A model generated the notes under the pieces. The model worked only from the letters and a program-made list of their open reading frames with translations, ran no database searches and was not told where the DNA came from. From contig JAMKCF010000011.1 in assembly GCA_023634235.1 (NCBI GenBank), positions 6,404,001-6,468,000 on the forward strand: a DNA stretch of 64,000 nt. The letters are read 5' to 3'. The stretch comes from Pisaster brevispinus (lineage: Eukaryota > Echinodermata > Asteroidea > Forcipulatida > Asteriidae). Each line of letters opens with the position of its first letter. Position 1 is the stretch's first letter. Shown piece by piece: positions 43,855 through 54,875 of this stretch. Position numbers and translations under genes: made by a program.

Positions 43855-44472
43855 GGCCTGACGTTTCGACCCTAGCAGAGTCTTTCTCGAAGGCTAAATG
43901 ACAACTCTCAATTCTCAAATTTCGCTACGATAAAGTATCAAATAAAGTGATATTTCACACCATTTTAACATGAGGTTAGAGACTTAAATTTCCCCACTTT
44001 TATGAGGACTCTATTATTGGAAAATGAAAGCATCGCAGAAATCTATTTTTACCTTTGAACCCCTTTTTAAAACGAAGAATCAAAAACACAAACCGACCGT
44101 TAATGACCCTGTCAAATTGCCACCGCAGTATTTGTATGTGATTTTCTTTAAATGAATATACACCGTTACTGCAAGTCTACTGTTTGAAGCTTAAAATAAC
44201 TCTATACCTTGGCGTTTCCCAGTTAACAGAGATAATTTATCACTGGAAAGATGGATTGCACAGGTATGTTTTCGTCGAAGAGACAAACACAGATTTCAAG
44301 GAATGGATTATCATAATAGATAGACAACACGGAATAACTTACCATGGAATAATGGATTACATCATTTGTAGTGAAATAATCCCTGATCCTCGTGTTTCAT
44401 AAGCTAGCTTGGAGTTCAGTGTTTTGGCCTAATGTTTCGACCCTAGCAGAGTCTCGTAGGCTAAATGACAAC
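43855..44472 (+). repeat. Direct repeat pair carrying GTTTCGACCCTAGCAGAGTC
   Basis: 43855-43905 and 44425-44472 share TGGCCT, GTTTCGACCCTAGCAGAGTC and GGCTAAATGACAAC. They lie about 570 bp apart and could be the two ends, or two copies, of one element. A looser inverted GAAACGTC word occurs at 8451 and a GACGTTTCGA word near 41960. Confidence 0.5.
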
Positions 44473-47400
44473 GCAACACACATTAATTAACAAGTACATG
44501 TACATGTATACTGATGTAACAGAAGCGGTCAAGTGAAAAAAATGAAAGGAGGGAGAGAGACACTAGAGACGGGGGGGGGGGGAAGCAGAAAGCACAAAGA
44601 AAAGCAAGGAGGGAACAAAGAAGTTCGTGTTTTCTGTCATTTGTTTATGTCAAATCTTTAAACTCGTAAATTTCGAAGTAACTCGAATATCAGTGTAAGC
44701 ACGCGGACAATATTGGAGAGTTGTCGAAGACCATACTTTGACAAAAAACCAAAACATTAACAACAACAACGACGTGGGTTTTGCAAACTAGCTAAGAAAG
44801 TAATGAATGTTTTCCATAAAAAAAGAAAACAATGCTGAAATCGTCCCATCAGATATATTTGTTAGCCAAATGTTAGCAATACCAAAAGTATCAAGTTACT
44901 CGTTTGCCACAGACGGAACCCGTATGACAGAATTAACAAAACAAATAATGTTTTGTTCGGTACATTCTATATATACACATGTCTTTAATTTATTATGGTG
45001 ATTTCTTAAATTATTAAGTGAAGGAAACTAAAAATATAAATCCATTGATGAGGAATGGAATTCCATTGACACCGATTCAACAGAAAAAATACCTGTCATT
45101 GATGTGTATGAGCCTACGGGTAGCATGCATGCTTAGAATGTCTACCTTTGTGTTTTTGAAGTTTAAGTTTCTTGTCTCTAGCCTTGTACAAAGTAAAAAC
45201 ACAATAGAAATGTTTTATATATAAATAATACCAGCATCTCATTGTCATTTAAAGGATTTTCAGTTTCAATGTTTGTAATTGAAAACAAATACATTCCATA
45301 GCCAGAATGGTTATGTAGTCAAAACAAAAAAGGAATTAAAGTGCACAGTCGATTATATAAGTCGCCATTGGGCTGGAAGGGATTTATGAAGATAGATTGT
45401 TACAAAATACTCTTTGCATGATGTACAAGCATCACACAAGTTACAACACTTCATTTTCATGGTTGTCAAGTTAGTGTCTGAAGCTATATAAGCGAAACTT
45501 CACCAATTTTCACATCATATAAGATTTGCACTGAATCGCACATAAGTGACATAAGAGACATAGTTCACCATCAGCCTATATTGAACACGCCATCAAAAAC
45601 ACCCCAAACATTGCACTTGAGCATTGCCGTTTGTCCATAGACACCGTCTTTTTCTAAACAAATCGTTTCAGAGCTTGGCAATTTGTTTGCAATTACAGCG
45701 GTACCTTTGTACCCAGTCTCTTCCCTAAACGCAAGGACTAATATTGACCTATTGTTGCGCCAAGGTCAAGCCTGACTGTGACCAAATGGGTCGCGAGTAA
45801 ACCATTCAAAAAAGCAAAATTTCTTGTAAAAAATTTCAAAGCAATCAGAGAGACAACAGGGAGAGAAAACTCAGTGATACGGTGTTTTGGACAAGACAGT
45901 CAGACAGATATCTGCAAAATTCTTGAAAGCCACTTCTAACGACAATGGACTTGACCTTAAATATTATTGGTCAACATTGGTTTTACCAGTCCATATAAAT
46001 TGAGGTGGATAACAGTGGTCTCTTTAGTTCTGAATAAAAGGGGGTCCCCCTTAATATCATAAATAAAGTATCATTCATGTGTTGAGAATAGACAATAATC
46101 AAGCAGGCCTATCGTTGGAAAGTTTTATTACAGTGACAAGAATCAGTGTCATTGGAACGGTCAACTCGTTTCCATCGTCTAGTTTTCTTAAACACAACAT
46201 CAAACCAAGCTGTGAACAAAATTCATAATTTTAGCGAGAACAACGGACGAAGATGTTTTATAAGTTCTTCAGGTATTTTCTACACGTTCGAATTGCTTAA
46301 ATAAAACAATCATCAATGGTACTGTTTTGGGGGTCTTTAAATACTATTTTTCATCGACTTTGAAAATATAAATGTATACCACGCACAAAGATCATGGTCA
46401 TTTGATTGGTGGAACACGTGCCACGTGTCATCCTTTATTTTCCCATGTATGCTGCCGTGACACTCCATACATTGGAGTCCAATATGGATAATTATTGGAT
46501 GCTCTTCTGCATCGTTTCCAAAATAATCGTTCCCCGCCCAAGTTGTCCAAACAGACAAGGACGTGTCACGATGGACAAGGTTGGTGTCTACATGGAGTCG
46601 TTCACGTCGTTTAATATAATTTTCAGAGTGTGGGGTGCACGAGTTTCCGTGAAAAAAAAAAAATCAAATGACAACTATCTATGGGTGGTAACATAAAACA
46701 AATACATTTCGTTTATTGTCGCTGATAAATCACTCTGTGAAATCTGGCTTGTCCATTTCAATCGACTTCAAATGTAATTTCACCTCGTGATTATGTTCTG
46801 AGACAATGTACTAAAAATGCACCCCATAGTTGTATGCTGTATATCAAAGAGGGCACTGAGTCTGGTCTCTTGACTTATTTTGGAGCGTTGCCATTGGAAT
46901 GGATTTACGGCTTGATAAACCACAAGCAAATAAATACCAACTAAAATAACTGCAGAAGTTTGGTTTTCGCCGAATAACTTATAATATGCTATGATTTGAG
47001 AATTCGTTGAATATTTTATCATTAAGCATTGTTTTTTGGGGATCTTATTAAGCTTGAGGCACCTGCAGGTAACCTATCGTTTAAAAAAAAAAATTGTAAT
47101 GAGATATCGCCCAACTCACAAGGCCGGACGGCCACTTCAATGTGAGAGCTATATTTAACTGATTTGGGCTGTCAACCCAGATCAACTGTCACCAGGGGCA
47201 CTTTGCTACCTACTCCCGGGGCTGAAACAAGGTTAACCCCTTCACAGTCCGTAAAGATATAGCTTTGTTATTGTGGGGTGTTCGGCTGTTCCATTGATTT
47301 AGGTTGATGTGGTTGGCTGCCAAAGGTGCCCTCGCTTCTCAAAGACGATGTAGCTGCGTCCTTCGAAATTCAGCTTCTCAGCTGCTAATAACGGGATGAT

Positions 47401-47876
47401 CATCAAGAGAGTCGTTAGCACGGTTCAATAATGTAACCTCGAAAACCACTCTCGGTTGTATGGAGCAATTATTCAACATCAGAAGACGGTAATAAATTTA
47501 TTATGTAGGAAAAAAACCCACAAAAAAAACCCGGACAAAAATACAAGGTGTTCTGGGCTAAATGTCCGAACACCTAACAACAACAAACAAACAAACAACA
47601 AATATGGTAAGGTTTCTCTTTTAAAGTGTATTCTTCAACGATTACACCCAGTCCGAACACGGAGCATTAGATCATCCAATCAGTGAACGTAGAAAAATAC
47701 AGGTAGTTAAAGGAGCAAATTGTCATCAAATCTTTAAAAGAAAATTGCTGTTTGGAATTGCAAAACCCCCTACTGCGTGCTGTAATTAGTGAGTAGTGAT
47801 TAGAACAATACATAGATTTGTCTCTGGAAGTACAACCAGCTTGAAATACGGTCCGTCATATGCGGAGTCAAAATTT
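44473..47876. other. Intergenic, no gene seen
   Basis: It contains a G-run (about 44571-44582). Open frames of under 100 codons here have no recognisable features. Confidence 0.45.
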
Positions 47877-48062
47877 TGGTTCAACAAAATAGCGGAACGT
47901 GTTTTGTCATAAAATTACACAAAATCCACACAATTTTAAAGGATATTTATGTGAATCATTATATTCTACTTTTCAAAAATCGTCCCAACAGCATTCACTT
48001 CGTTACAAACGCTTTTTAGAGCCCAAAAGCGCCCAAATCGGAAGGCAACGTGCCCCCTTTAA
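47877..48062 (+). repeat. Dispersed repeat, family D, copy 2
   Basis: It shares CCACACAATTTT, TATTCTACTTTT, AGAGCCCAAA-like and AAGGCAACGTG blocks in order with 7065-7262. Confidence 0.55.
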
Positions 48063-49088
48063 GCCACGGCCTGAACCGACCTGAGGTATACCGTACTATC
48101 AGTCTTTTGTGCGCGTTATTTTCCTCCCCCTTGTGAAAATATTTTCGAATTTTCCTCTTTTTTTGTCCAAACCACTCTCAGTGTTTGTCATCATGGAACT
48201 ACGTATGTCTTCCTCGGCAGTTTCCATGGTAACTGTTCTTTTCGTCACACACACAAACAGACAGACACACACACACACACATGTACAGAATGTCTTGCCT
48301 TTGCCTCTCGCGACGACAATCTCAATGATTAAGAATTCCTTGGCGGCATCCCGCTTCTTAAATTGATTTCTGTATTGCGCCATATAGTCATATTACTTCG
48401 CCATTAATTTTACGTCTCCCAGATGAGGCATTGTATTGATTCCGGACCTAAATTTTCTTTTTTTCTAGCGCAACAAAAAGAAGAAGAAAAAATAAAAAAT
48501 AAAAAAATAAATCTGAAATCTGATTTCATATTAACGAGCGACCATGTCACTCGCTCTCATTAGTATTTTTGGTTTATAAGGACATGGACGTGTGAGAGGG
48601 GGGGGGGTGAGCCTATGGAATGAGGAGACAATGACCATAATTATGACATCAATGCCTGTCGTCTTTCCTGCTGCTTGAAAAGAATAACAATTCTTTTGAG
48701 ACAAGGACAGAATACTTTCAGAAGAGGGGAGCTATTCGGGAAATTCACGAAGAAACTGCAAATTCTCTGCCCGAAGCCACGGGGGAGTCTACTATTTTTA
48801 CCCCGTACGACTTCGCTGTCAATACGAGCTATACCTTCACAGGAATTCATTCAATTTTCATAATAAACAGCAACGTTATTAAGTTCACTTCGTCTTGTCT
48901 CAAAGATTAGCTCGCAACTCTACGTCAGAGCGTTGGAGTACATGGTTTTGTCGTCTCTGGTAAATTGTCAGCTCAGTCGACAGAATGTCTCCCATTGAAC
49001 TCTGATGCCTCATCTCGGAAGTTGCCGACCTCATAGCTAAGAGAATTCCCGCCATCCACTTCGTGTTTACAGATCTGATACCGACGAA
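48063..49088 (+). other. Upstream region and possible leader of the GPCR gene
   Basis: It holds a (CA)n patch near 48246-48280 and a G-run near 48598. A possible splice acceptor GTGTTTACAG ends at 49072, 16 bases before the receptor ATG, so a non-coding upstream exon may exist. No TATA box is obvious. Confidence 0.4.
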
Positions 49089-50174
49089 ATGGAGGCTGGG
49101 GGAGACGATGTTGTAGCCAGCAGTATTCCGCTCTTTTTGACGATATTTCTGACGTTTTTCACAGCTGTCGGGAACCTGATCGCGTTACTCGTACTGGGCC
49201 AGGGCAGCCAACTCAGGTCGCCCGCTCATTTCCTCATGGCCAACCTCGCTGCCCTTGACTTCATGACAGGGGGCGTGGTCATGACGTATACCATCAACCA
49301 CGCCCTCAACGCCGAGACTGAACCCGCCAGTGGGAGTCCAGGGAATGATTCAAATGCGGGTTGTCAGGTGGCTGGATTCCTGCGCGTGTTGTCAATCTCG
49401 GGATCGTCTTTTACCTTAGTTGCGCTGAGCTACGAACGCTACGTCGCTATCACCTACCCCCTCAAACACACTCATATGATAACGACCCAAACAGCGGCCG
49501 TGTACTCGATCACCATCTGGATTTTAGCCGCTATTGTTGCAGTCATGCCCTTTTGGGGCGTTGGCAAATACCAATTTTCTCACCACCAGCTGATCTGCTG
49601 GCCGCAGGGGGACAATGGACACGCCTTCGTCATCGTGTTCCTCTTGTGCGTCTTCGCGGCAACTTTCTTCACCATGATTTTGATGTACATTCTCATCGTG
49701 AAGGCCGTTCGGAGACACCGTAGTATTATCCACGCCCTCGTACTACGCATTGCCCAGGGATTCACCGGCAAAAAGGTGGAGAAGTTTCGAGCAACCAGAA
49801 CCATCACCCTCGTGCTTGGCGTGTTCTTCATTTCCTGGATACCGTTCACTTTTACCCAAATCTCATCGGTTCTCGCGAGTGACACGAGACTTGAAGGCAC
49901 ACGTAAGATTTTCGCACCGTTCCTGTACGTCAATTGCGCCTGTAACCCGTGGATCTATTGTGGATTGAACGCGACTTTTCGCTCGACATTTAAGAGAAAG
50001 CTCCGTGGGGTTTGGACATTCTTGCGCCGTGTGGTCGCTGCGTTATTTTACACACCTACCCCACCCCAAATGCCCGAACACCAACGTGTAGTGTACGACG
50101 GCAGCGAGAACACACCTTACGTTCCTAACATAAGATTTGTGATCGTTCAGCCAACCACCACTGACGTTAATTAA
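49089..50174 (+). CDS. Single-exon rhodopsin-class (class A) G-protein-coupled receptor, orphan
   Basis: It encodes 361 residues with seven hydrophobic segments. Landmarks are GN at 28-29 (TM1), NLAALD with Asp57 (TM2), Cys92 and Cys170 for the extracellular disulfide, ERY 116-118 (TM3), Trp144 (TM4), SWIP with Trp250 and Pro252 (TM6), and NPWIY 286-290 (TM7). The position where amine receptors have Asp (3.32) is Arg99, and the opsin Lys (7.43) is Tyr280, so it is neither an aminergic receptor nor an opsin. The usual Pro in TM5 is not evident. The C-tail is short. The ligand is unknown; a lipid, peptide or other anionic ligand would suit Arg99 but that is speculation. Sea urchins have large lineage-specific sets of intronless class A receptors, which this resembles in form. 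Confidence 0.93.
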   Translation: MEAGGDDVVASSIPLFLTIFLTFFTAVGNLIALLVLGQGSQLRSPAHFLMANLAALDFMTGGVVMTYTINHALNAETEPASGSPGNDSNAGCQVAGFLRVLSISGSSFTLVALSYERYVAITYPLKHTHMITTQTAAVYSITIWILAAIVAVMPFWGVGKYQFSHHQLICWPQGDNGHAFVIVFLLCVFAATFFTMILMYILIVKAVRRHRSIIHALVLRIAQGFTGKKVEKFRATRTITLVLGVFFISWIPFTFTQISSVLASDTRLEGTRKIFAPFLYVNCACNPWIYCGLNATFRSTFKRKLRGVWTFLRRVVAALFYTPTPPQMPEHQRVVYDGSENTPYVPNIRFVIVQPTTTDVN

Positions 50175-51658
50175 CTATAGGCCTAAACATAACATTGGAC
50201 TGCATTAAGTTTTTACATGTACAAAGTAAAATGTCAACGGAGCGTCGTACAGAGCGATCACTTACATGTAAGACGCGTGTTTCAATGCATCGCACTGCTC
50301 TACAAAATTAGATATATCTAGTAAAACTATTCTACTTTTGGGAGATTGTGGTCAGAAAATAGACTTGTAATACAAGCCGTTTGTCGCGGTAACTGCTATC
50401 GCGCGATTGTACTGCTCTTGGAAGACTACTTGCTCCTGACTACTGCAATGGGGGAGCAGAAGTCTCGCAGGAGCAGCAGTCTCGCGAGAGTGTAGTCGCC
50501 TGAGAGCTGTTACACTATCGGGGCGACAAACATTTTACGACTTGTTCACAAGTCTATTTAGAAAAACGAAGTTAAATTGTATATGAAATTATAGAGGTCT
50601 GTAATTTTTAATTACAGAGATTGATAACAGTAAATGAAGCAAAATGTATCAATGTGTAAAATAGATTTTGAAATGATGTGTAAAACGAAAACAAGATATG
50701 AGCAAACCCGAAGTGATGAACATTGGTTTTCCTTTATGAATCGGGATGGTGGCTATCCATCGAAAAAAAAAACTGTTGTAATTTCCGTCTTCATTCCTTT
50801 TTGAAATTACATTTAGTCAATATTTAGTACTATAAAAAAAAACCATTTATCTATAAAACTGTGTTGGTTATAATTTATAACCGGCGGTGATACGAACATT
50901 TTGATGTTCGGATCAACAGCACACATTCAATGGTCGTAATGGCAGTTTCTTCGCAGAACTATACGGAGTTCATCAAGTGCCGTGTAAACTTATCTAGATA
51001 ATTCATGTCGACCAAGTTGACTATTGGACTAAATACAGAAGGCCGCTTCTGAGTCAAGCGATTTCGGCTACGGCTTTGGCTAATAGCTGCAGCCACAACA
51101 TTCGTAGCCACAGCCGTAGTCATCACTTCGGACATGGCCTATAATTTTCAACGGTATTGCCGCCTAATTCATCACACCATGACAAGTTTTAAAAAAACAA
51201 ACAGCACTTTTGTACAAGTCGCCATTTGATCCATGCTGATGATCTTTTTAGCGCAATTGGACGTGAAACACTGCCGACTTCAAAATCTATTAATTCTAAC
51301 GTTTCGTTCACTGATTTCCCTGTAAAAACATTCATTCCTGTTGTCACTTTGGTTGTTTGTATTGTAAGCACCTTTTCACACTTGTAAGAAAAAAATAAAT
51401 AAAAAAAAATAAAATTAAAAGAAAGTATAACAAATGTGTATTTCGCATCTCTTCCACGATGTACACGAAGGGTATAAATACTGCGATACTTCTCCTTTCT
51501 TTCGAATGATCACAGTTTAAACGATTTGATTTGCATCATTTGGTTGTATCAATGGTTCACTTGGAAACGAATTAAGCATGAAGTGGATCTTGATTTTTCG
51601 GGTAATGTTGAAACCAGTGATTATCAACAGAGGGCGCTTTACATAGCTGAGGCTTTGG
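50175..51658. other. GPCR 3' region and intergenic sequence
   Basis: There is no near AATAAA; the first canonical signals are in the A-rich patch at about 51393-51413. A GCTACGGCT-type fragment (about 51060-51120) is present. No further gene is seen. Confidence 0.4.
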
Positions 51659-52127
51659 ATTACTCGCATCATGTGAGCAGTATGGTACACGTTAAAGACC
51701 AGCATCTGCACTTTATGTGACCCAACAAAATCTATGCATGAAATAACAAACCCGTGAAAGTTTATGCCCAATCGGTCATGGAGTCACGAGAAAATGGTTT
51801 TCCCGAAACACTGAGTTTTGGGCTTGCGAAATAAAAGCATAGATCAGGATCTCCAAAGCTCCAAAACGGAGTCGACCCAATTTAGTTTTAGCTAGGTCAT
51901 TGATCCGGGTTATTTCAATGGGTCCATCATTCATCACGTCGCGACAATTAATTACTCACATTATGTGAGCAGTATGGTAGACGTTAAAGACCAGCATCTG
52001 CACTTTATTAATCTATGCATTAAAAATAACAAACCCGTGAAAGTTTATGCCCAATCGGTCATTGGAGTCACGAGAAAATGGTTTTCCAAAAACACCGAGT
52101 TTTGGACTTGCGAAATCAAAGCTAATT
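51659..52127 (+). repeat. Direct duplication of a ~180-bp segment
   Basis: 51659-51838 and 51951-52127 match closely: TATGTGAGCAGTATGGTA-type start, CGTTAAAGACCAGCATCTGC, AACCCGTGAAAGTTTATGCC, CAATCGGTCAT and GAGTCACGAGAAAATGG. The copies are separated by about 110 bp. They are well conserved, so the duplication is fairly recent. It is non-coding. Confidence 0.85.
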
Positions 52128-52856
52128 GTTTTACTCAATAATTCTCAAAACATGATATCATTTTAAATACAACTATTTCAAAGGAGGTTTTCTACCAGAG
52201 GTTTTTTTAGGGCCAACATTTCAGGTGGGTGGATTTGCAAGCTCAGAGTGTTGCGTGCGGGGAGATGTTCCGAAGGGCTTCAGCACGATTTTAGAATGGC
52301 GTACCTTTAATACCATTGAATGGGAGATGAATGTAATTACCATATCAACGTTCTTGTCAAGCACATTGGATAAACTTATAATAATTTGAGCACACGTATA
52401 TGAGTGAGACTGTAACTTCATGAGGTCTTGGGGCCCGCTCAATGGCCCTGCAAACACTTCGATTACGACGATGTTCTTTGGCGCACCCTCATTATTTCTG
52501 GGTTGTCATTTTGAGGCGAAATAGTTGGCACTGTTTGTTTTTCCTCTCACCCTGCCTTTGTTTTTCTTTGTGGAGGGAGTGCATGGGCCCCGTTGGCACC
52601 CAACTATATTCTACGCCGGGAATCTTGGTCTCAAACGGGAAACCTCTACACAACCATTAGTTGATGGATCGGTAAAGGGCTTCGAAATGATGGCGACGGA
52701 CGTGACTGGGATACTGCTATAAATAATAATTATACTAACAGTAATAAACTTGACTTTCACAAAGCACTTTTCACCAAAGGACGCAAAGCGCCGGAAAAAG
52801 GAAAGAAGAGAAAAACAGAAAGACAGGGAGGGGGGGGGGGACTGAAAACCCCCAGA

Positions 52857-53016
52857 TTATATGCGAACAGACAAAAGATGAGCAGTGAGACCCGTAGAAT
52901 TTCTAACATGAGTGGGAAGTTTATTCCATAGCTGAGGTGCAGAGACGGAACAATGCCGGTGACCAGCCTGAATGCCAGATTTGCGAATATCAAGCTATCT
53001 GTCAACAGAAGAACGA
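52857..53016 (-). pseudogene. C-terminal remnant of a non-LTR reverse transcriptase
   Basis: The minus-strand frame ending at the stop at 52857-52859 reads LDIRKSGIQAGHRHCS, then VSAPQLWNKLPTHVRNS and TGLTAHLLSVRI. The FSVAAP.LWN.LP..IR pattern is the standard end of CR1/L2/jockey-type ORF2 proteins. An in-frame stop precedes LDIRK. A G-run follows at about 52830. Confidence 0.75.
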
Positions 53017-53359
53017 ATACAGATACAAGTAAAACTTTCCACTTCCGGATATACGCAAACTTCTTAACCATACTTTTAATAGCAATGTCAAATAAGGGTA
53101 GGAATTTTGGCATATAATATATACTAAACAAACAAACAAAAAATCAACAATTATCTCAAAAGTATAGGAACAGCAAATCACGCCTCAATGAAAGGATGTG
53201 TTGTTAGTTTTAGTGAGAACCCAGGCGTGGAGGTTTACCTACAACTATTTGACCAGCGACTCTCAAGACAAACTAAGTCTCTAATCGCCTGGTTACATAC
53301 GGCTTTAGTTGGTATTCTGTCCAGTTCACCAACAAGATTTTCCAAGTAGGGAGCGTTGG

Positions 53360-53620
53360 CTCTGGAAACAGCCTGTACATTATTCCCCAACGTTTCGACA
53401 AGTAGTGTGCGCTGTCGTCAATTTTGGTGCTCGATACGTGGCATGGTGTTTATAAGACCATTGAGTCTTCATTGTTTGCTCCCAATCTCAGGAATTATTC
53501 AGAGGATTTTAAGGGGGGGGGGGTTACTTCTGTACAAGAGGAAAATAGTGTGTTAGAGTATGTGACATTTTGGGGGAGGGGGTGTACCCTTTGCCACCAT
53601 ATCAGGCATGGTAGTCGTCG
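53360..53620 (+). repeat. Dispersed repeat, family E, copy 2
   Basis: It shares TTTTGGTGCTCGAT, GTCTTCATTG, AATCTCAGGAAT, AGAGGATTTTAAGGG, GTACAAGAGGAAAA and ATCAGGCATGGTA with 60548-60800 and, inverted, 35385-35600. A G-run replaces the short G-tract of the intronic copy. Confidence 0.65.
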
Positions 53621-54299
53621 TCAGGAAGCAAGGCTCACAAGTCGGAACGTCGCAAATAATAAACCGGCTCTTTTAAAAGTTTTTCTTTACACAACGTCCT
53701 CTGCAGAATACTCATTATCCTACCCCAACATGCAAAGACTATAATCTGACTTGAAGTTGGATACCAGTCTACAGGAAGACTTGCCAGAATTGTATCACTG
53801 GAATTGTCCCTGTAAACGCACTCTTCCAAAAAGAATATCCGCACAAGGGCCCCAGTGAGGAACAAAAATGAAGATGGCTAATCTATCTGATGCATTCTCA
53901 GCTTCTCTTTGTTATGTTTTGAGAGAAAGTAGTTTGGAAGTTTTTGGTTTCATACTTTAGAGAAGACTAACAGGCAAAAGTAAGGGGGAGGGCCGGTGTG
54001 CATAGCGAAGCCTACCACGGCGGGCGTGGGGTCTGCATGGGGCCCGCTCAATAGTTATCAAAAATGATAACAATACCTGTATTATAAAGAGATTTCACAC
54101 AAGAGATCGAAGCGCTGTACACGAGTAGGACAATATTAAAGGTGTTGTGAACAAAAACTGACAAATTAGTGGTGGTGGGGGGGGGGGGGGGGGTGCGTCC
54201 TTTATGTTGGGAATAGTGTTCCAAAATGGGGCCGGATCTGCGTCTAGGCCTATACAGATCTATATGGCGGGGCGATTTTGAACACCAAGGAATAGTACA

Positions 54300-54816
54300 A
54301 CGAAAACGGTTGATACAAAGTGTGTGAATCACGCAAGTACTTGCTACTAAGTAGTGAGGCGGAATACAAAAGTACTTATATACCAGCAAAAGGACTTTGA
54401 ATGGTGCACGCTACTTGATGCCAGCGAAGATTTGTTATGAGAGATGAAGTGGCATCCATATAGGGCTTTTTTCAGAAACGATCATTCGAACAGTAGGAGT
54501 ATTTTGTATAGTCAGTGTTTTAAACCTTGGGTTTAATATAACCAAATAGAATAGAGTTGCAGTAGTCATGCCGGATGTTATGAAAGTACGAACAATGTAT
54601 AATGACATAGTTGGCAATGAAATTGCGAAGGGCACTTGGTGGAAAGGGCCCTTTGAAAGTTTCTCTAAAAAACGAAGATGTTTGCGGTGCATTCAGTGCA
54701 TTTTTGTGTCCATCTTTTGAGAAGGAGGATTTCGAATTGATTGTGTTCTGTTCTTTGTTTGTTTCTATCTTTCTGAGAAATGTCAGTGGACGAACAATAA
54801 TTAGCGGAGCTTGCAA
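54300..54816 (-). pseudogene. Internal remnant of a non-LTR reverse transcriptase
   Basis: In one minus-strand frame VRTFITS is followed, after a frameshift, by RHDYCNSILFGYIKP, matching the F(V/I).SRLDYCNSLLYG.P block. Further along, LRWHQV and VLLYSASLL echo the LHWLP...F+.LLL.+.AL block. Several stops and shifts show decay. It lies 5' of the LWNKLP piece at 52857 on the same strand, so both may come from one element split by later insertions. Confidence 0.5.
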
Positions 54817-54875
54817 GTGTGCATTGCGAAGCCTACTATGGCGTGGGGTTTGGGGCCACTTAAAGGTTTAATAAT

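Noticed and set aside
49361..49968. Additional frames overlapping the receptor gene on both strands
   Set aside because: They are shadows of the 361-codon receptor frame, which carries every class A landmark.
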